Below, one piece after another: positions 35,672 through 45,000 of a DNA stretch of 64,000 bases (position 1 is the first letter of the stretch; each line of letters opens with the position of its first letter). The position numbers and the translations under genes were made by a program. The stretch lies in contig NZ_CP041982.1 of the NCBI RefSeq assembly GCF_014522305.1, positions 1,431,001 to 1,495,000 of the forward strand, in the 5' to 3' direction. The notes below the pieces were generated by a model. That model had not been told where the DNA came from and did not search any database. It saw only the letters and a list, made by a program, of their open reading frames with translations. Origin of the DNA: Lactobacillus sp. PV034. GTDB taxonomy: Bacteria > Bacillota > Bacilli > Lactobacillales > Lactobacillaceae.

Positions 35672-36061
35672 ATGGCTGCAAAGAAAACAGCACGTAAACG
35701 TCGTGTAAAGAAGCATGTCGAAAACGGCGTTGCTCACATTCATTCTACGTTTAATAACACATTAGTTATGATTACTGATGTACAAGGTAACGCAGTTGCA
35801 TGGTCATCAGCTGGTGCTTTGGGCTTTAAAGGTAGTCGTAAGTCTACTCCATTTGCTGCACAAATGGCTGCAGAAGCTGCTGCAAAGTCAGCAATGGATC
35901 AAGGCATGAAGCATGTAGAAGTTTCAGTTAAAGGACCAGGTGCTGGACGTGAAGCTGCTATTCGAGCACTTCAAGCTGCTGGACTTGAAATCACTGCTAT
36001 TCGTGACGTAACTCCAGTACCACACAATGGTTCCAGACCACCAAAACGTCGTCGTGTCTAG
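35672..36061 (+). CDS. rpsK: Ribosomal protein S11
   Basis: 30S platform protein near the mRNA exit. 129 residues ending '[16 protein letters not shown]', the conserved C-terminus. AGGAGG upstream. Confidence 0.98.
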   Translation: MAAKKTARKRRVKKHVENGVAHIHSTFNNTLVMITDVQGNAVAWSSAGALGFKGSRKSTPFAAQMAAEAAAKSAMDQGMKHVEVSVKGPGAGREAAIRALQAAGLEITAIRDVTPVPHNGSRPPKRRRV

Positions 36062-36066
36062 TTTAT

Positions 36067-36085
36067 TCCTGCATGCAGGATTTTA
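36067..36085 (+). promoter_or_regulatory. Palindrome between rpsK and rpoA
   Basis: Perfect 14-base palindrome TCCTGCATGCAGGA (36067-36080), foldable as a 5-bp stem with a CATG loop, followed by TTTTA. It may be a weak attenuator or mRNA processing or stability element in the 49-base gap. Confidence 0.5.
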
Positions 36086-36110
36086 CGTTTTGAAAGGGGC
36101 CCATTAAGTA

Positions 36111-37049
36111 ATGATTGAATTTCAAAAACCAAATATTACCGTTGTTGATCAGGAAGAATCATACGGTAAAATTGTTGTCGAACCATTGGAACGCGGTTTT
36201 GGTACTACTTTAGGTAACTCACTCCGTCGTGTTTTGTTAACTTCTATTCCGGGAACGGCACTTTCTTACGTCCAAATTGATGGCGTATTGCATGAATTCT
36301 CTACAATTCCTGGCGTGAAAGAAGACGTCACAAAAATAATTCTTAATTTGAAGAAACTAGAGTTAAAGTCACTCTCAGATGAAGAAAAGATTGCAGAGAT
36401 TGATGTAACTGGCCCTGCTATTGTTACAGCAGCTGATTTGAAAGTTGATTCAGATATTGAAGTTTTAAATCCTGATCAATACATTTGTACTATTGCTGAA
36501 GGTGGACACTTGCAAATGAATATTGCTATCAAAAATGGTAGAGGATATGTTCCAGCAAGTGAAAATAAGAGAGAGGATATGCCAATTGGTGTTATTCCTG
36601 TTGATTCTCTCTTCTCACCTATTAAAAAGGTCAACTACCAAGTCGAGAATACTCGTGTTGGTAAGAGAGACGATTATGACAAATTAACTTTGGAAATTTG
36701 GACTAATAGTTCAATCACACCAAATGATGCCCTTAGTTTTGCTTCTAAGATTTTACAAGAACACTTTAAGGTATTTATGTCTACTGATATGGGTGCACAA
36801 CTTGAAGATGTTATGGTTGAAAAAGAAGACAATAAGAATGAAAAGAAACTTGAGATGACTATTGAAGAGTTAGATCTTTCTGTTCGTTCTTACAACAGTC
36901 TTAAACGTGCAGGAATTAACACTGTACAAGAATTAACCGATAAATCTGAGGCAGACATGATGCGTGTTAGAAACTTAGGACGTAAATCATTAGAAGAAGT
37001 AAAGAATAAACTTAACGATCTTGGTCTTTCACTTCGTCAAGAAGATTAA
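36111..37049 (+). CDS. rpoA: RNA polymerase alpha subunit
   Basis: Dimerising scaffold of RNA polymerase. N-terminal domain (1 to about 230), linker, and C-terminal DNA-binding domain with '[16 protein letters not shown]' and '[14 protein letters not shown]'. 312 residues. GAAAGGGG upstream. Confidence 0.98.
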   Translation: MIEFQKPNITVVDQEESYGKIVVEPLERGFGTTLGNSLRRVLLTSIPGTALSYVQIDGVLHEFSTIPGVKEDVTKIILNLKKLELKSLSDEEKIAEIDVTGPAIVTAADLKVDSDIEVLNPDQYICTIAEGGHLQMNIAIKNGRGYVPASENKREDMPIGVIPVDSLFSPIKKVNYQVENTRVGKRDDYDKLTLEIWTNSSITPNDALSFASKILQEHFKVFMSTDMGAQLEDVMVEKEDNKNEKKLEMTIEELDLSVRSYNSLKRAGINTVQELTDKSEADMMRVRNLGRKSLEEVKNKLNDLGLSLRQED

Positions 37050-37075
37050 GATTCTGAATCAAGGAGGGAAAATCC

Positions 37076-37459
37076 ATGGCTTACCGCAAATTAGGTCGTG
37101 ATAGTGCTCACAGAAAAGCAATGCTTAGAGAGTTAACTACTCAGTTAATTATGAATGAACGTATTGTTACTACTGAAACACGTGCTAAAGAATTACGTAA
37201 AACCGCCGAAAAAATGATTACCTTAGGTAAACGTGGCGATTTAAACGCAAGAAGAAAAGCAGCAACTTTTGTTCGTAACGAAGTTGCAGATATTCATGAA
37301 GAAGGTGATGCAGTAGTAGTTAAATCAGCTTTACAAAAGTTGTTTAGCGATATTGCACCACGCTACAAAGACCGTAATGGTGGTTATACTAGAATGTATA
37401 AACTTGCTAACCCACGTAAGGGTGACGCTGCACCAATGGTTATCATTGAATTAGTTTAA
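37076..37459 (+). CDS. rplQ: Ribosomal protein L17
   Basis: 50S protein near the tunnel exit. 127 residues starting [17 protein letters not shown], with AGGAGGG upstream. Last ribosomal gene of this operon, followed by the L17 downstream element. Confidence 0.98.
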   Translation: MAYRKLGRDSAHRKAMLRELTTQLIMNERIVTTETRAKELRKTAEKMITLGKRGDLNARRKAATFVRNEVADIHEEGDAVVVKSALQKLFSDIAPRYKDRNGGYTRMYKLANPRKGDAAPMVIIELV

Positions 37460-37474
37460 TAATTATTTGTATAA

Positions 37475-37571
37475 ATCTTTCACGAAAGCGAGAATAAGTG
37501 CGATGATGGTGGCAATTTGCCTAGTCTAGCTTAGATGTAAATTCATCCCTCTTCGTGGATGATTTTTTTTT
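37475..37571 (+). ncRNA. L17 downstream element (L17DE) candidate
   Basis: The region just after rplQ can fold as a multi-stem RNA: CACGAA near 37482 can pair with TTCGTG near 37552-37557, GATGA near 37502 with TCATC 37543-37547, and an inner hairpin GGCAATTTGCC. These compete with the terminator arms TCATCC/GGATGA. A conserved motif named L17 downstream element is known from 3' UTRs of rplQ in lactic acid bacteria and Listeria. The location and presence of structure match. No covariance search was possible. Confidence 0.7.
37541..37571 (+). terminator. Terminator after rplQ
   Basis: TCATCC (37543-37548) pairs with GGATGA (37557-37562), followed by nine T residues. It is the 3' end of the L17DE structure. 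Confidence 0.85.
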
Positions 37572-37632
37572 ACACTTTTTTTGTTTAAGGTTTGTTACAA
37601 TTATCTTATATAAAATAAGTGAAGTGAAGATT

Positions 37633-38466
37633 ATGGCCAAGGAAATAATTAAAGTAAATAATATTAGTTTTACCTATAAAGATACTGATAAAAAAGCTCT
37701 CAATAATATATCTTTTTCTGTGGATAGAGGAGAGTGGATATCTATCGTGGGACATAATGGTTCTGGGAAATCAACATTATCAAAAATTTTAAATGGCTTG
37801 TTACTGGCTGATAATAACAACGAATCTTCAGTTATTATCGATGGCCTCCCCATGAATGAAAAAAATGTATGGAAGATTAGAGATAAAATTGGTATTGTAT
37901 TTCAAAATCCTGACAATGAATTTGTAGGCGCAACTGTGGAAGATGATGTTGCATTTGGTTTAGAAAATCGTAATGTTGACAGAGAAAAGATGATACGAAT
38001 AGTCTCGCATGTACTTGATGAAGTAAACATGCTTGATTTCAAAAAAACAGAACCTCAAAATCTTTCAGGTGGACAGAAACAGCGGGTAGCTATTGCAGGT
38101 ATCTTAGCCGTTGATCCGGAAATCATAATTTTGGACGAGGCAACTAGTATGCTTGATCCTGAAGGTAGGAAAGATGTATTGTCCTTAATTAGAGATTTAC
38201 AAGACAAAAAGAATATTACTGTTCTTTCAATTACTCATAGTATTGAAGAAATCGAAAAGTCGGATCGGATTTTAGTATTAAATAAAGGTAAATTACTCAG
38301 GTTTTCTAGACCAGATGAGATATTTACTGATCAGGTACTCATTAAAAATGCCGGACTGCAATTACCATTTATTTATCAATTGAAGAATAATTTAAGGGAA
38401 AAGGGACTGTTTATTCCATCTAATATTAGTAGTGAGGAGGAGTTGGTTGAGTATTTATGTCGATAA
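37633..38466 (+). CDS. ecfA1: ECF transporter ATPase A1
   Basis: One of the two ATPases of the energy-coupling factor module that powers vitamin and metal uptake with interchangeable S components. From ATG 37633, 277 residues. Walker A GHNGSGKST is at 40-48, the Q-loop 'FQNPDNEF' and the signature LSGGQKQR follow, and Walker B is 'IIILDEATSMLDP'. The frame is open upstream to 37555, but that part overlaps the terminator. It overlaps ecfA2 by 10 bases. Confidence 0.95.
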   Translation: MAKEIIKVNNISFTYKDTDKKALNNISFSVDRGEWISIVGHNGSGKSTLSKILNGLLLADNNNESSVIIDGLPMNEKNVWKIRDKIGIVFQNPDNEFVGATVEDDVAFGLENRNVDREKMIRIVSHVLDEVNMLDFKKTEPQNLSGGQKQRVAIAGILAVDPEIIILDEATSMLDPEGRKDVLSLIRDLQDKKNITVLSITHSIEEIEKSDRILVLNKGKLLRFSRPDEIFTDQVLIKNAGLQLPFIYQLKNNLREKGLFIPSNISSEEELVEYLCR

Positions 38467-39317
38467 ATTTTAAGAATGTAAATTATACTTATAATTCCAA
38501 TACACCGATTGCTCATACAGCACTAACAGATATAAATTTGACTATCAAGGATAATATAGTCACTGCCCTGGTTGGTCACACGGGAAGTGGAAAATCGACT
38601 CTATTACAACTTCTTGATGGTTTGTTAAAGCCAACAAGTGGGGAAATTAACGTAAATGATTTTATTTTAAAGAGTAAGACGAAAAATAAAGGATTAAAAC
38701 CATTAAGAAAAGAAATAGGAATAGTATTTCAATATCCCGAGACGCAATTATTTGCTGAAACAGTTTTAGAAGATGTCATGTTTGGACCTAAAAATTTTGG
38801 TTATTCAGATAAGGAAGCAGAGGCAACTGCAAGAAAATGGTTAAAGCGAGTTGGCATAGATGAGGATTTATTTCAGCATTCTCCATTTGACCTTTCGGGT
38901 GGGCAAATGAGACGAGTGGCTATTGCAGGCGTGCTCGCATATGAGCCAAATATTTTATGTTTAGATGAACCTGCAGCTGGTTTAGATCCTTCGGGTAAAG
39001 CGGAAATATTTTCGATTTTTAAGGAATATCAACGTGAGGACCATGGGATTATTCTAGTAAGCCATGATATGAATGATGTTGCAAATTTTGCAGATGAAGT
39101 AGTTGTAATGGATCATGGGAAAGTGGCAAGTCATGATAAAGTACAAAATATCTTTTTAGATCCAGAATGGTTGATTAGACATCACTTAAACGAGCCTGAA
39201 AGTATTTCCTTTGCTTTAAAACTGAGAAACAGGGGATTAGATATTTCTCCAGCTTTAAATGTTAAAGATTTAGCGGAAGAAATTATCAACGAAGTAGGTG
39301 AGAATCTAAATGAGTAA
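38457..39317 (+). CDS. ecfA2: ECF transporter ATPase A2
   Basis: Second ATPase of the ECF module, 286 residues. Walker A GHTGSGKST at 40-48, signature LSGGQMRR, Walker B 'ILCLDEPAAGLDP', H-loop 'LVSHD'. It starts inside ecfA1 and overlaps ecfT by 8 bases, indicating coupled translation of the three subunits. Confidence 0.96.
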   Translation: MSINFKNVNYTYNSNTPIAHTALTDINLTIKDNIVTALVGHTGSGKSTLLQLLDGLLKPTSGEINVNDFILKSKTKNKGLKPLRKEIGIVFQYPETQLFAETVLEDVMFGPKNFGYSDKEAEATARKWLKRVGIDEDLFQHSPFDLSGGQMRRVAIAGVLAYEPNILCLDEPAAGLDPSGKAEIFSIFKEYQREDHGIILVSHDMNDVANFADEVVVMDHGKVASHDKVQNIFLDPEWLIRHHLNEPESISFALKLRNRGLDISPALNVKDLAEEIINEVGENLNE

Positions 39318-40107
39318 AATAATTGTTGGACGTTATATCCCAGGAAATTCAATTGTTTATAAAATGGATCCTCGAGGAAAAATTTTAGCTTGTTTTTTGT
39401 TTATTGTAGTAATATTTTTAGCTAATAATTGGCTTACTTATGCTCTCATTACAATTTTTACATTTTTAGCTGTAATTGCTACTGGATTGAGACCAAAGAC
39501 TTTTTGGGATGGTGTTAGACCATTTGTCTGGATAATCTTCTTTACTGCTTTGTTGCAATTGTTTTTTTCTCCAGGAGGGAAAATTTATTGGCAATGGACT
39601 GTTTTTAGCATTAGCTCTTATGGAATAGTGAGTTCGATTTATCTCTTTATTCGTTTCTTAATGATCATCTTGATTTCAACTGTTTTAACGGTAACCACGA
39701 CGTCTTTACAAATAGCTGATGGTATTGAATGGATTCTCAACCCATTGAAATATATAAAAGTTCCTGTTGCGGAGATTGCCTTAGTTCTTTCAATTGCTTT
39801 ACGCTTTGTACCGACCCTAATGGACGAAACAGTAAAAATTGCGAATGCCCAGAGAGCGCGGGGAGCAGACTTTAGTAATGGCTCATTAATACAAAGAGCC
39901 AAAGCTGTTATTCCTATTTTGATTCCACTATTTACTAACTCATTGACAGTAGCATTAGATTTAGCAACTGCAATGGAATCAAGAGGATACCGAGAAAATA
40001 GCGTTAGAAGCCGATATAGAGTTTTAAAATGGACTAAGTATGATTTACTTAATCTGGGCTTTTTTTTACTTCTAGTGCTTTTATTGATTATATTTAGGAC
40101 AAAGTAA
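39310..40107 (+). CDS. ecfT: ECF transporter transmembrane protein EcfT
   Basis: Membrane coupling subunit that connects the two ATPases to S components. 265 residues, about five to six membrane spans. The two coupling-helix motifs are visible as 'RARGADF' and 'ESRGYR'. No S component is adjacent, so this is the shared group II module. Confidence 0.96.
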   Translation: MSKIIVGRYIPGNSIVYKMDPRGKILACFLFIVVIFLANNWLTYALITIFTFLAVIATGLRPKTFWDGVRPFVWIIFFTALLQLFFSPGGKIYWQWTVFSISSYGIVSSIYLFIRFLMIILISTVLTVTTTSLQIADGIEWILNPLKYIKVPVAEIALVLSIALRFVPTLMDETVKIANAQRARGADFSNGSLIQRAKAVIPILIPLFTNSLTVALDLATAMESRGYRENSVRSRYRVLKWTKYDLLNLGFFLLLVLLLIIFRTK

Positions 40108-40111
40108 AGAT

Positions 40112-40909
40112 ATGACACGATACAAAATGACTATGGCATATGATGGCCATTTATTTCATGGATTTCAAAAACAACCTAATCAACGTACGGTTCAAGGTAC
40201 GATTGAAGAGACATTAGAAAAAATGACTAAGGGAAAACGAGTTGTTGTTCATGGATCTGGAAGAACTGATGCTGGTGTTCATGCAAAAGGACAAGTAATA
40301 CATTTTGATTATCCCGATAAAGAAAATAAAGTTATTCCTGCTAAAAATATGATGTTAGCCATTAATTCACAAATGCCAACTGATATAGTTTTTTTTGAAA
40401 GTGAAATTGTAGATCAGGATTTTCATGTCCAGTATTCTACAAAAGGAAAATGGTATCGTTACATTGTTGATCAACATCATTTTACAGATCCCTTTAATCG
40501 CTTCTATACAGGACATTTTCCTTATCCTGTAAATGTAGATTTGATGAGACAAGCAAGTAAGGATTTACTTGGGTATCATGATTTTTCAAGTTTTGCGGCA
40601 AGCGGTGGACAAATAGTAGATAAGCGTAGAACTATTTACTATGTTAATATTGAGCAAGATCCAGAGAGGAAAGAAATCATTATTGATTTTATTGGAAGTG
40701 GATTTTTGTACAATATGGTGCGTATCATGGTAGCTGCACTATTAGAAATTGGAAATGGAAAAAGACCTGTGCATGATTTAAAACGGGTAATTGAAGCTAA
40801 AGATCGTCAAGAAGTGCGGGGAACAGCTCCTGCAAGTGGGCTTTATCTCTATCATGTATTTTATGAAGAAGTACCAGAAAAATATCGTTTAGACCATAAA
40901 ATATATTGA
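40112..40909 (+). CDS. truA: tRNA pseudouridine synthase A
   Basis: Makes pseudouridine at positions 38-40 of the tRNA anticodon arm. The catalytic aspartate is D53 in '[11 protein letters not shown]'. 265 residues. It starts four bases after ecfT and its last codons overlap the -35 element of the rplM promoter. The ribosome binding site is poor, which suggests coupling with ecfT. Confidence 0.96.
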   Translation: MTRYKMTMAYDGHLFHGFQKQPNQRTVQGTIEETLEKMTKGKRVVVHGSGRTDAGVHAKGQVIHFDYPDKENKVIPAKNMMLAINSQMPTDIVFFESEIVDQDFHVQYSTKGKWYRYIVDQHHFTDPFNRFYTGHFPYPVNVDLMRQASKDLLGYHDFSSFAASGGQIVDKRRTIYYVNIEQDPERKEIIIDFIGSGFLYNMVRIMVAALLEIGNGKRPVHDLKRVIEAKDRQEVRGTAPASGLYLYHVFYEEVPEKYRLDHKIY

Positions 40910-40934
40910 CAATTTCCTAAAAGGGACGTAAATT
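40906..40934 (+). promoter_or_regulatory. rplM-rpsI promoter
   Basis: TTGACA (40906-40911), which overlaps the truA stop codon, then a 17-base spacer and TAAATT (40929-40934). Confidence 0.8.
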
Positions 40935-40940
40935 ATTATA

Positions 40941-41010
40941 TGTATGTTTGTCCACGATAGGCCCCGGAAACTTATTGTATGTCAAACACAAGAAAACGGA
41001 GGAATTCAAA
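40941..41010 (+). promoter_or_regulatory. L13 leader hairpin
   Basis: TGTTTG (40945-40950) pairs with CAAACA (40983-40988) around an inner C/G-rich loop (GGCCCCGG), followed by GGAGG. Firmicute rplM leaders carry a known autoregulatory L13 leader structure. The position and long stem match. Confidence 0.6.
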
Positions 41011-41448
41011 TTGCGTACTACCCCATTAGCAAAAACTAGTGATATTAATCGTAAGTGGTATGTTATCGATGCAACTGATATTTCACTTGGTCGATTATCT
41101 GCTGCTGTAGCATCAATTTTAAGAGGTAAGAATAAGCCTCAATATACACCAAATGTTGATACTGGTGACAACGTTATCGTTATTAACGCTGGTAAATTGA
41201 AATTGACTGGTAAGAAAGCAACTGATAAGATTTACTACCACCACTCAGACTACCGTGGCGGTTTAAAGGCTACTCCAGCTGGTGAATTATTAGCCAACAA
41301 TCCTGTAAGATTAGTTGAAATGTCTGTTAAAGGCATGTTACCAAAGAATACCCTTGGTCACCAACAATTTATGAAGTTACATGTTTACGCTGGTGAAGAC
41401 CACGAACATGCAGCACAAAAGCCTGAAAAGTTAGACATTAACAAATAA
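41011..41448 (+). CDS. rplM: Ribosomal protein L13
   Basis: Early 50S assembly protein. TTG 41011 follows GGAGG (40999-41003) and gives [20 protein letters not shown], the family N-terminus (145 residues). The frame is open upstream to 40948, but that stretch is the leader hairpin. Confidence 0.96.
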   Translation: MRTTPLAKTSDINRKWYVIDATDISLGRLSAAVASILRGKNKPQYTPNVDTGDNVIVINAGKLKLTGKKATDKIYYHHSDYRGGLKATPAGELLANNPVRLVEMSVKGMLPKNTLGHQQFMKLHVYAGEDHEHAAQKPEKLDINK

Positions 41449-41470
41449 TTCATCTAGGAGGTTTATATAA

Positions 41471-41866
41471 ATGGCACAACAAGCAGCTTATGCTGGAACT
41501 GGTCGCCGCAAGGATTCTGTTGCGCGCGTACGCTTAGTACCAGGTAATGGTAAGATTACTGTAAATAAAAAAGATATTAATGATTACATTCCTTTCCCAA
41601 TTTTAGTTAAGGATTTGAAGCAACCATTAGACATTACTGAAACTGAAGGTCAATACGACATTTTAGTTAACGTTAATGGTGGTGGTTACTCTGGTCAAGC
41701 TGGTGCAATTCGTCTTGGTATTGCACGTGCACTTTTAGAAGTTGACCCAGATTTCCGTGCTCCTTTGAAGAAGGCCGGTATGTTAACTCGTGATCCAAGA
41801 ATGAAGGAAAGAAAGAAGCCAGGTTTGAAGAAGGCCCGCAAAGCTTCACAATTCTCAAAACGTTAA
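41471..41866 (+). CDS. rpsI: Ribosomal protein S9
   Basis: 30S head protein whose C-terminal tail reaches the P-site tRNA. 131 residues ending '[12 protein letters not shown]'. AGGAGG upstream, co-transcribed with rplM. Confidence 0.98.
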   Translation: MAQQAAYAGTGRRKDSVARVRLVPGNGKITVNKKDINDYIPFPILVKDLKQPLDITETEGQYDILVNVNGGGYSGQAGAIRLGIARALLEVDPDFRAPLKKAGMLTRDPRMKERKKPGLKKARKASQFSKR

Positions 41867-41890
41867 TCTTATTATCGTTTCAAATATTTC

Positions 41891-41926
41891 AAAAAAGAAC
41901 TCAGCTTATGCTGGGTTCTTTTTTTG
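41891..41926 (+). terminator. Terminator after rpsI
   Basis: Stem AAAGAACTCAGC/GCTGGGTTCTTT (loop TTAT, one T-G pair) followed by a T7 run. Confidence 0.92.
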
Positions 41927-42095
41927 AGTTTATAATTACTTTTGAATTTACAGCTTGACTTTATTATCATAAAAAATCTTATTGTTTAGAAATTAGTCGT
42001 TGATAAAAATATAAAGTGGATTGAAGTATTAAGAGAGAACAAATTGATTTTATTTCTTAGATTGAAGATAGACTAGACATTTGATAATATGTTAG

Positions 42096-42487
42096 AAAAC
42101 CATAGGGGATAATAATAAATTGAATGAGCTATTGGGGTATGAAGATGAAAAAAACTTGCCAAAGACTTTTCTTTAGGGATGAAGGAAAGGTTAGGGATTG
42201 GACTAGCGCTAGTGGGAAATCCAAAATTATTAATTTTAGATGAACCAACTAATGGACTTGATCCTTTGGGTATTCAGCAACTTAGAAGTTTAATTACTAA
42301 TTTAAAAGCAGAAAATATTACTATCCTCATATCTAGTCATATGCTTTCAGAAGTGGAACATTTGGCTGATACAATTGGAATTATTGGAAATGGAAAATTA
42401 TTATTAGAACAGTCATATAATCCTCAGACTAATTTAGAAGAATTATTTAATAATACTTTGATAAAAGGTGGGGTTCAAAATGTTTAA
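42096..42487 (+). pseudogene. Truncated lantibiotic-immunity-type ABC ATPase
   Basis: Remnant of a LanF/BcrA-type ATPase. The C-terminal half is intact from ATG 42179: degenerate signature 'SLGMKERLG', Walker B 'LLILDEPTNGLDP' and H-loop 'LISSHM'. The Walker A half is missing. Upstream, a frame from 42096 encodes 'NELLGYEDEKN' and would join the downstream frame if the A7 run at 42148-42154 had one more A. Weaker remnants ('IKWIEVLREN') can be read from about 42000. The ATPase cannot hydrolyse ATP without Walker A. It is followed by two matching permease genes that look intact. Confidence 0.75.
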
Positions 42488-43208
42488 AACTATTTCTAGT
42501 GAATGGTTAAAGAACAAAAGAACGATAGTTAGGAAGTTAGTTTGGTTTTTCCCGCTTTTAGTTGTAATTATGGCAACTCTTCTTTTTATGTCTACAGGTT
42601 ATGTAGTTCAAACGATTGTTAATCAATGGAGTATTATTTGGGTGAATTTCTTTCTAGCTTTAATTATTGGCTTAATTGATCGACATGAAAAAAATAGTAC
42701 AGAATATAAAATGATATTAAGTTCACCTATAAATTTATTTAATTATGAATTAGGTAGAATACTTCATGGAGTTCTCCTATCATTTATAGCAACAGTTGTA
42801 CTAAGTGCTCTGATTCTCTTAGAAAGTTGTTTTATGACTATAACAGTGCCTGTCGTATTTTGCATTATTGCATTATTTGGCATTTTTATTACTTCTCTTT
42901 GGGAAATACCATTTTATATATGGCTAAGCCGAGTAACTAATTTATATTTTTCCATTGGAGTTGCTTTTATAGGAAGCATACTTGGTATTTTTATTGCACC
43001 AACAGCTTTTGGAAAAGTATTTCCATTTACTTGGATTGATTTAATGCCAGTTTCATTAATTAAAATGAATGTTAATGGATTAATTGTAAAAGACCCTACA
43101 GTTCTTTCCAATAACTATTGGACACTGGGAACCTCAATTATTTTGTTTATCGTATTAAGCTTTTTAAGTGCCAGATCTTTTAAAAAGCAGGTGATAGAGC
43201 ATGCTTAA
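42480..43208 (+). CDS. Lantibiotic immunity ABC transporter permease, MutE/EpiE type
   Basis: Membrane subunit of a peptide-exporting or immunity ABC transporter (LanE-like). About 242 residues from ATG 42480, which follows GGTGGGG; six hydrophobic segments. The N-terminal 'SSEWLKNKRT' and a central 'DRHEKNSTEYKMILSSP' stretch resemble the MutE/EpiE permeases. Its last codons overlap the next permease by 8 bases. The cognate ATPase is broken, so function is doubtful unless another ATPase substitutes. Confidence 0.75.
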   Translation: MFKTISSEWLKNKRTIVRKLVWFFPLLVVIMATLLFMSTGYVVQTIVNQWSIIWVNFFLALIIGLIDRHEKNSTEYKMILSSPINLFNYELGRILHGVLLSFIATVVLSALILLESCFMTITVPVVFCIIALFGIFITSLWEIPFYIWLSRVTNLYFSIGVAFIGSILGIFIAPTAFGKVFPFTWIDLMPVSLIKMNVNGLIVKDPTVLSNNYWTLGTSIILFIVLSFLSARSFKKQVIEHA

Positions 43209-43932
43209 AAAAATAGTTGGAGCAGAAATAATGAAAATGAGACGTAGTTTTTTATTGTTTCTACATTTAATAATATTAATTTTATTTCCACTTGCTGTAG
43301 GGATGTATTATGGAAACAGAAAAGATAGTATTACATCAGCTAGCATGGTAATCATTTTCTTTGAGATTTTGTCTATTTCCTCACCTATTTTAATTAGCAT
43401 AGTAGTTTCTTCAGTATTTGATCGTGAAGAAAAGGCAGGAAAGTTTAAAAATTGGTTAACTGAGCCAGTAAAAAAAGGGATAGTAGTTCAAGATCAACTT
43501 TATTATTATTGGGGCCTATACGGAGTTGAGATTATTGGTACTAGCTTAATTTATTACTTGGTTCTAAGACTAAATTCAGTAAATAATGTTTCGTTTTTGA
43601 AATTAATAGGGGTGAGTATAGTTTTTGCATTATGTGGACTAGCTCAGTATGAACTGGCACAATGTGCAGCTTTAAAATGGAATATTGGTGGAACGCTAAC
43701 TATTGGATTTTTCGGAACAGTAATTTCGTTGTTAAGTATAACAAGTTTATTTGATATAGTTTGGCCAATAATTCCATGGGCTTGGCAAATGCGATTGATT
43801 ACTTTTTGGCAACCAGGCATAAGTTGGGATTTAATAAAATTAGTGATGATTGAATATCTTATTCCTTTAATTTTTACAATATTAATAATTTTATTTAGTA
43901 AATGGTATTTTAATAGATGGGAAGGAAAGTAA
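43201..43932 (+). CDS. Lantibiotic immunity ABC transporter permease, MutG type
   Basis: Second membrane subunit (LanG-like), 243 residues, six hydrophobic segments. The 'SSVFDREEKAGKFKNWLTEP' loop parallels the equivalent 'DRHEKNS' loop of the upstream permease. Overlap with that gene shows co-translation. No lantibiotic precursor or modification gene is nearby, so at most this is an immunity remnant. Confidence 0.75.
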   Translation: MLKKIVGAEIMKMRRSFLLFLHLIILILFPLAVGMYYGNRKDSITSASMVIIFFEILSISSPILISIVVSSVFDREEKAGKFKNWLTEPVKKGIVVQDQLYYYWGLYGVEIIGTSLIYYLVLRLNSVNNVSFLKLIGVSIVFALCGLAQYELAQCAALKWNIGGTLTIGFFGTVISLLSITSLFDIVWPIIPWAWQMRLITFWQPGISWDLIKLVMIEYLIPLIFTILIILFSKWYFNRWEGK

Positions 43933-43961
43933 TAAAGTTTATTACAAGATGCCATGAGTGT

Positions 43962-44006
43962 TCCTGTTGATGAATATTTTGCGATATTCTTTCGACAGGA
44001 TTTTTT
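43962..44006 (+). terminator. Terminator after the permease pair
   Basis: Outer stem TCCTGT/ACAGGA (43962-43967 and 43995-44000) encloses GAATAT/ATATTC and is followed by six T residues. Confidence 0.8.
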
Positions 44007-44066
44007 AATATAGAAAAGTGGATAAAACTTCACTCTAAATTCGATCAATTAAGTCTTTGAGTATTA

Positions 44067-44095
44067 TTGTAATTAAAAAAATATTAAAGTATAAT
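44067..44095 (+). promoter_or_regulatory. Promoter of the nucleoside phosphorylase gene
   Basis: TTGTAA (44067-44072), 17-base spacer, consensus TATAAT (44090-44095). Confidence 0.8.
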
Positions 44096-44128
44096 AATTT
44101 TAATTTAAAAAAGGGGAGAGTAAGTATC

Positions 44129-44891
44129 ATGATAGAGGAAAATTTTATTTTAGATTTTGATAATAATAAACATGCTGTAATAGAACCAAATCATGATAGA
44201 CTACCTTTTAAATTTCATGAAAGGTTATTATATGCATTTGTCCCTAAAGACAATATAGACACTTTTTTTAGAGAATAGGCCTTATAAAATATTAGGGAAA
44301 TTTGATAGTATATCATTTCAACTAAATATTTATGAAATTGAAATAAATAATGAGAAATTAACTCTCTGTCAAGCTCCATTAGGTGCCCCAGCTGCAACTC
44401 AGTTATTAGATTGGCTGATTGCATATGGTATCAAAAGTATACTGGCTTTCGGTAATGCTGGCGCTTTAGTAGATTTACCAGAAAATGAGATGGTTTTACC
44501 TATCAAGGCAATTAGAGGTGAAGGTACATCATTTTATTATCAAGAACCAAGTAATTTCATTGATATGAAATCATCTTATTTAAGTGAAATTGAAAAAGTA
44601 ATTACAAGTATGAACTTAGATTATAGAGAAGGAATTACATGGACAACTGATGGTTTCTTTAGAGAAACAGCAAAAAGGGTTAAACAATTTCAAGCGATAG
44701 GAGCAGACACAGTAGAAATGGAATGTGCAGCATTAGCAGCGTGTGCTAAGTTTAGAAAAATTAATTTTGCTCAAATTTTATTTACTGGTGATACATTAGC
44801 TAACATTACAAATTATGACGAAAGAAATTGGGGCTTAGAATCTCATAGTTTAGGGTTGGAGATTTGTTCGAAAATTTTGAGTAAAATCTAA
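44129..44891 (+). pseudogene. Nucleoside phosphorylase, frameshifted
   Basis: Uridine/purine nucleoside phosphorylase family (PNP/UDP fold) that splits nucleosides with phosphate. ATG 44129 (GGGGAG upstream) runs into a stop at 44276-44278, just after a T7 run (44264-44270). Removing one T restores a frame of about 253 residues to the stop at 44891. The downstream part carries 'SILAFGNAGALVD' (phosphate/ribose site), 'GADTVEMECAALAA' (the ribose-binding Glu) and 'FTGDTLAN'. The promoter is intact, so this is either a recent null allele, a slippage-regulated gene, or a sequencing error. Confidence 0.8.
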
Positions 44892-45000
44892 TTAGAATTA
44901 TGGATTAAAACCTTTTTTCTCTAATCTTCAGAATATCAATTAATATCATTAATTTTTCATCTAGGGTATAATTGTTATGCACGTTAAAGAGGTGAAAATA

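Noticed and set aside
37555..37632. N-terminal extension of ecfA1
   Set aside because: The extension encodes a phenylalanine-rich run translated from the terminator T tract, and the normal start MAKEIIK begins at 37633.
39639..40118. 159-residue minus-strand ORF over ecfT
   Set aside because: Antisense shadow of a membrane protein gene. No promoter or Shine-Dalgarno sequence.
40948..41010. N-terminal extension of rplM
   Set aside because: It lies within the L13 leader hairpin and lacks a ribosome binding site. TTG 41011 has GGAGG.
43644..44048. 134-residue minus-strand ORF opposite the MutG-like permease
   Set aside because: Runs through the plus-strand terminator and mirrors a hydrophobic gene, with no ribosome binding site.
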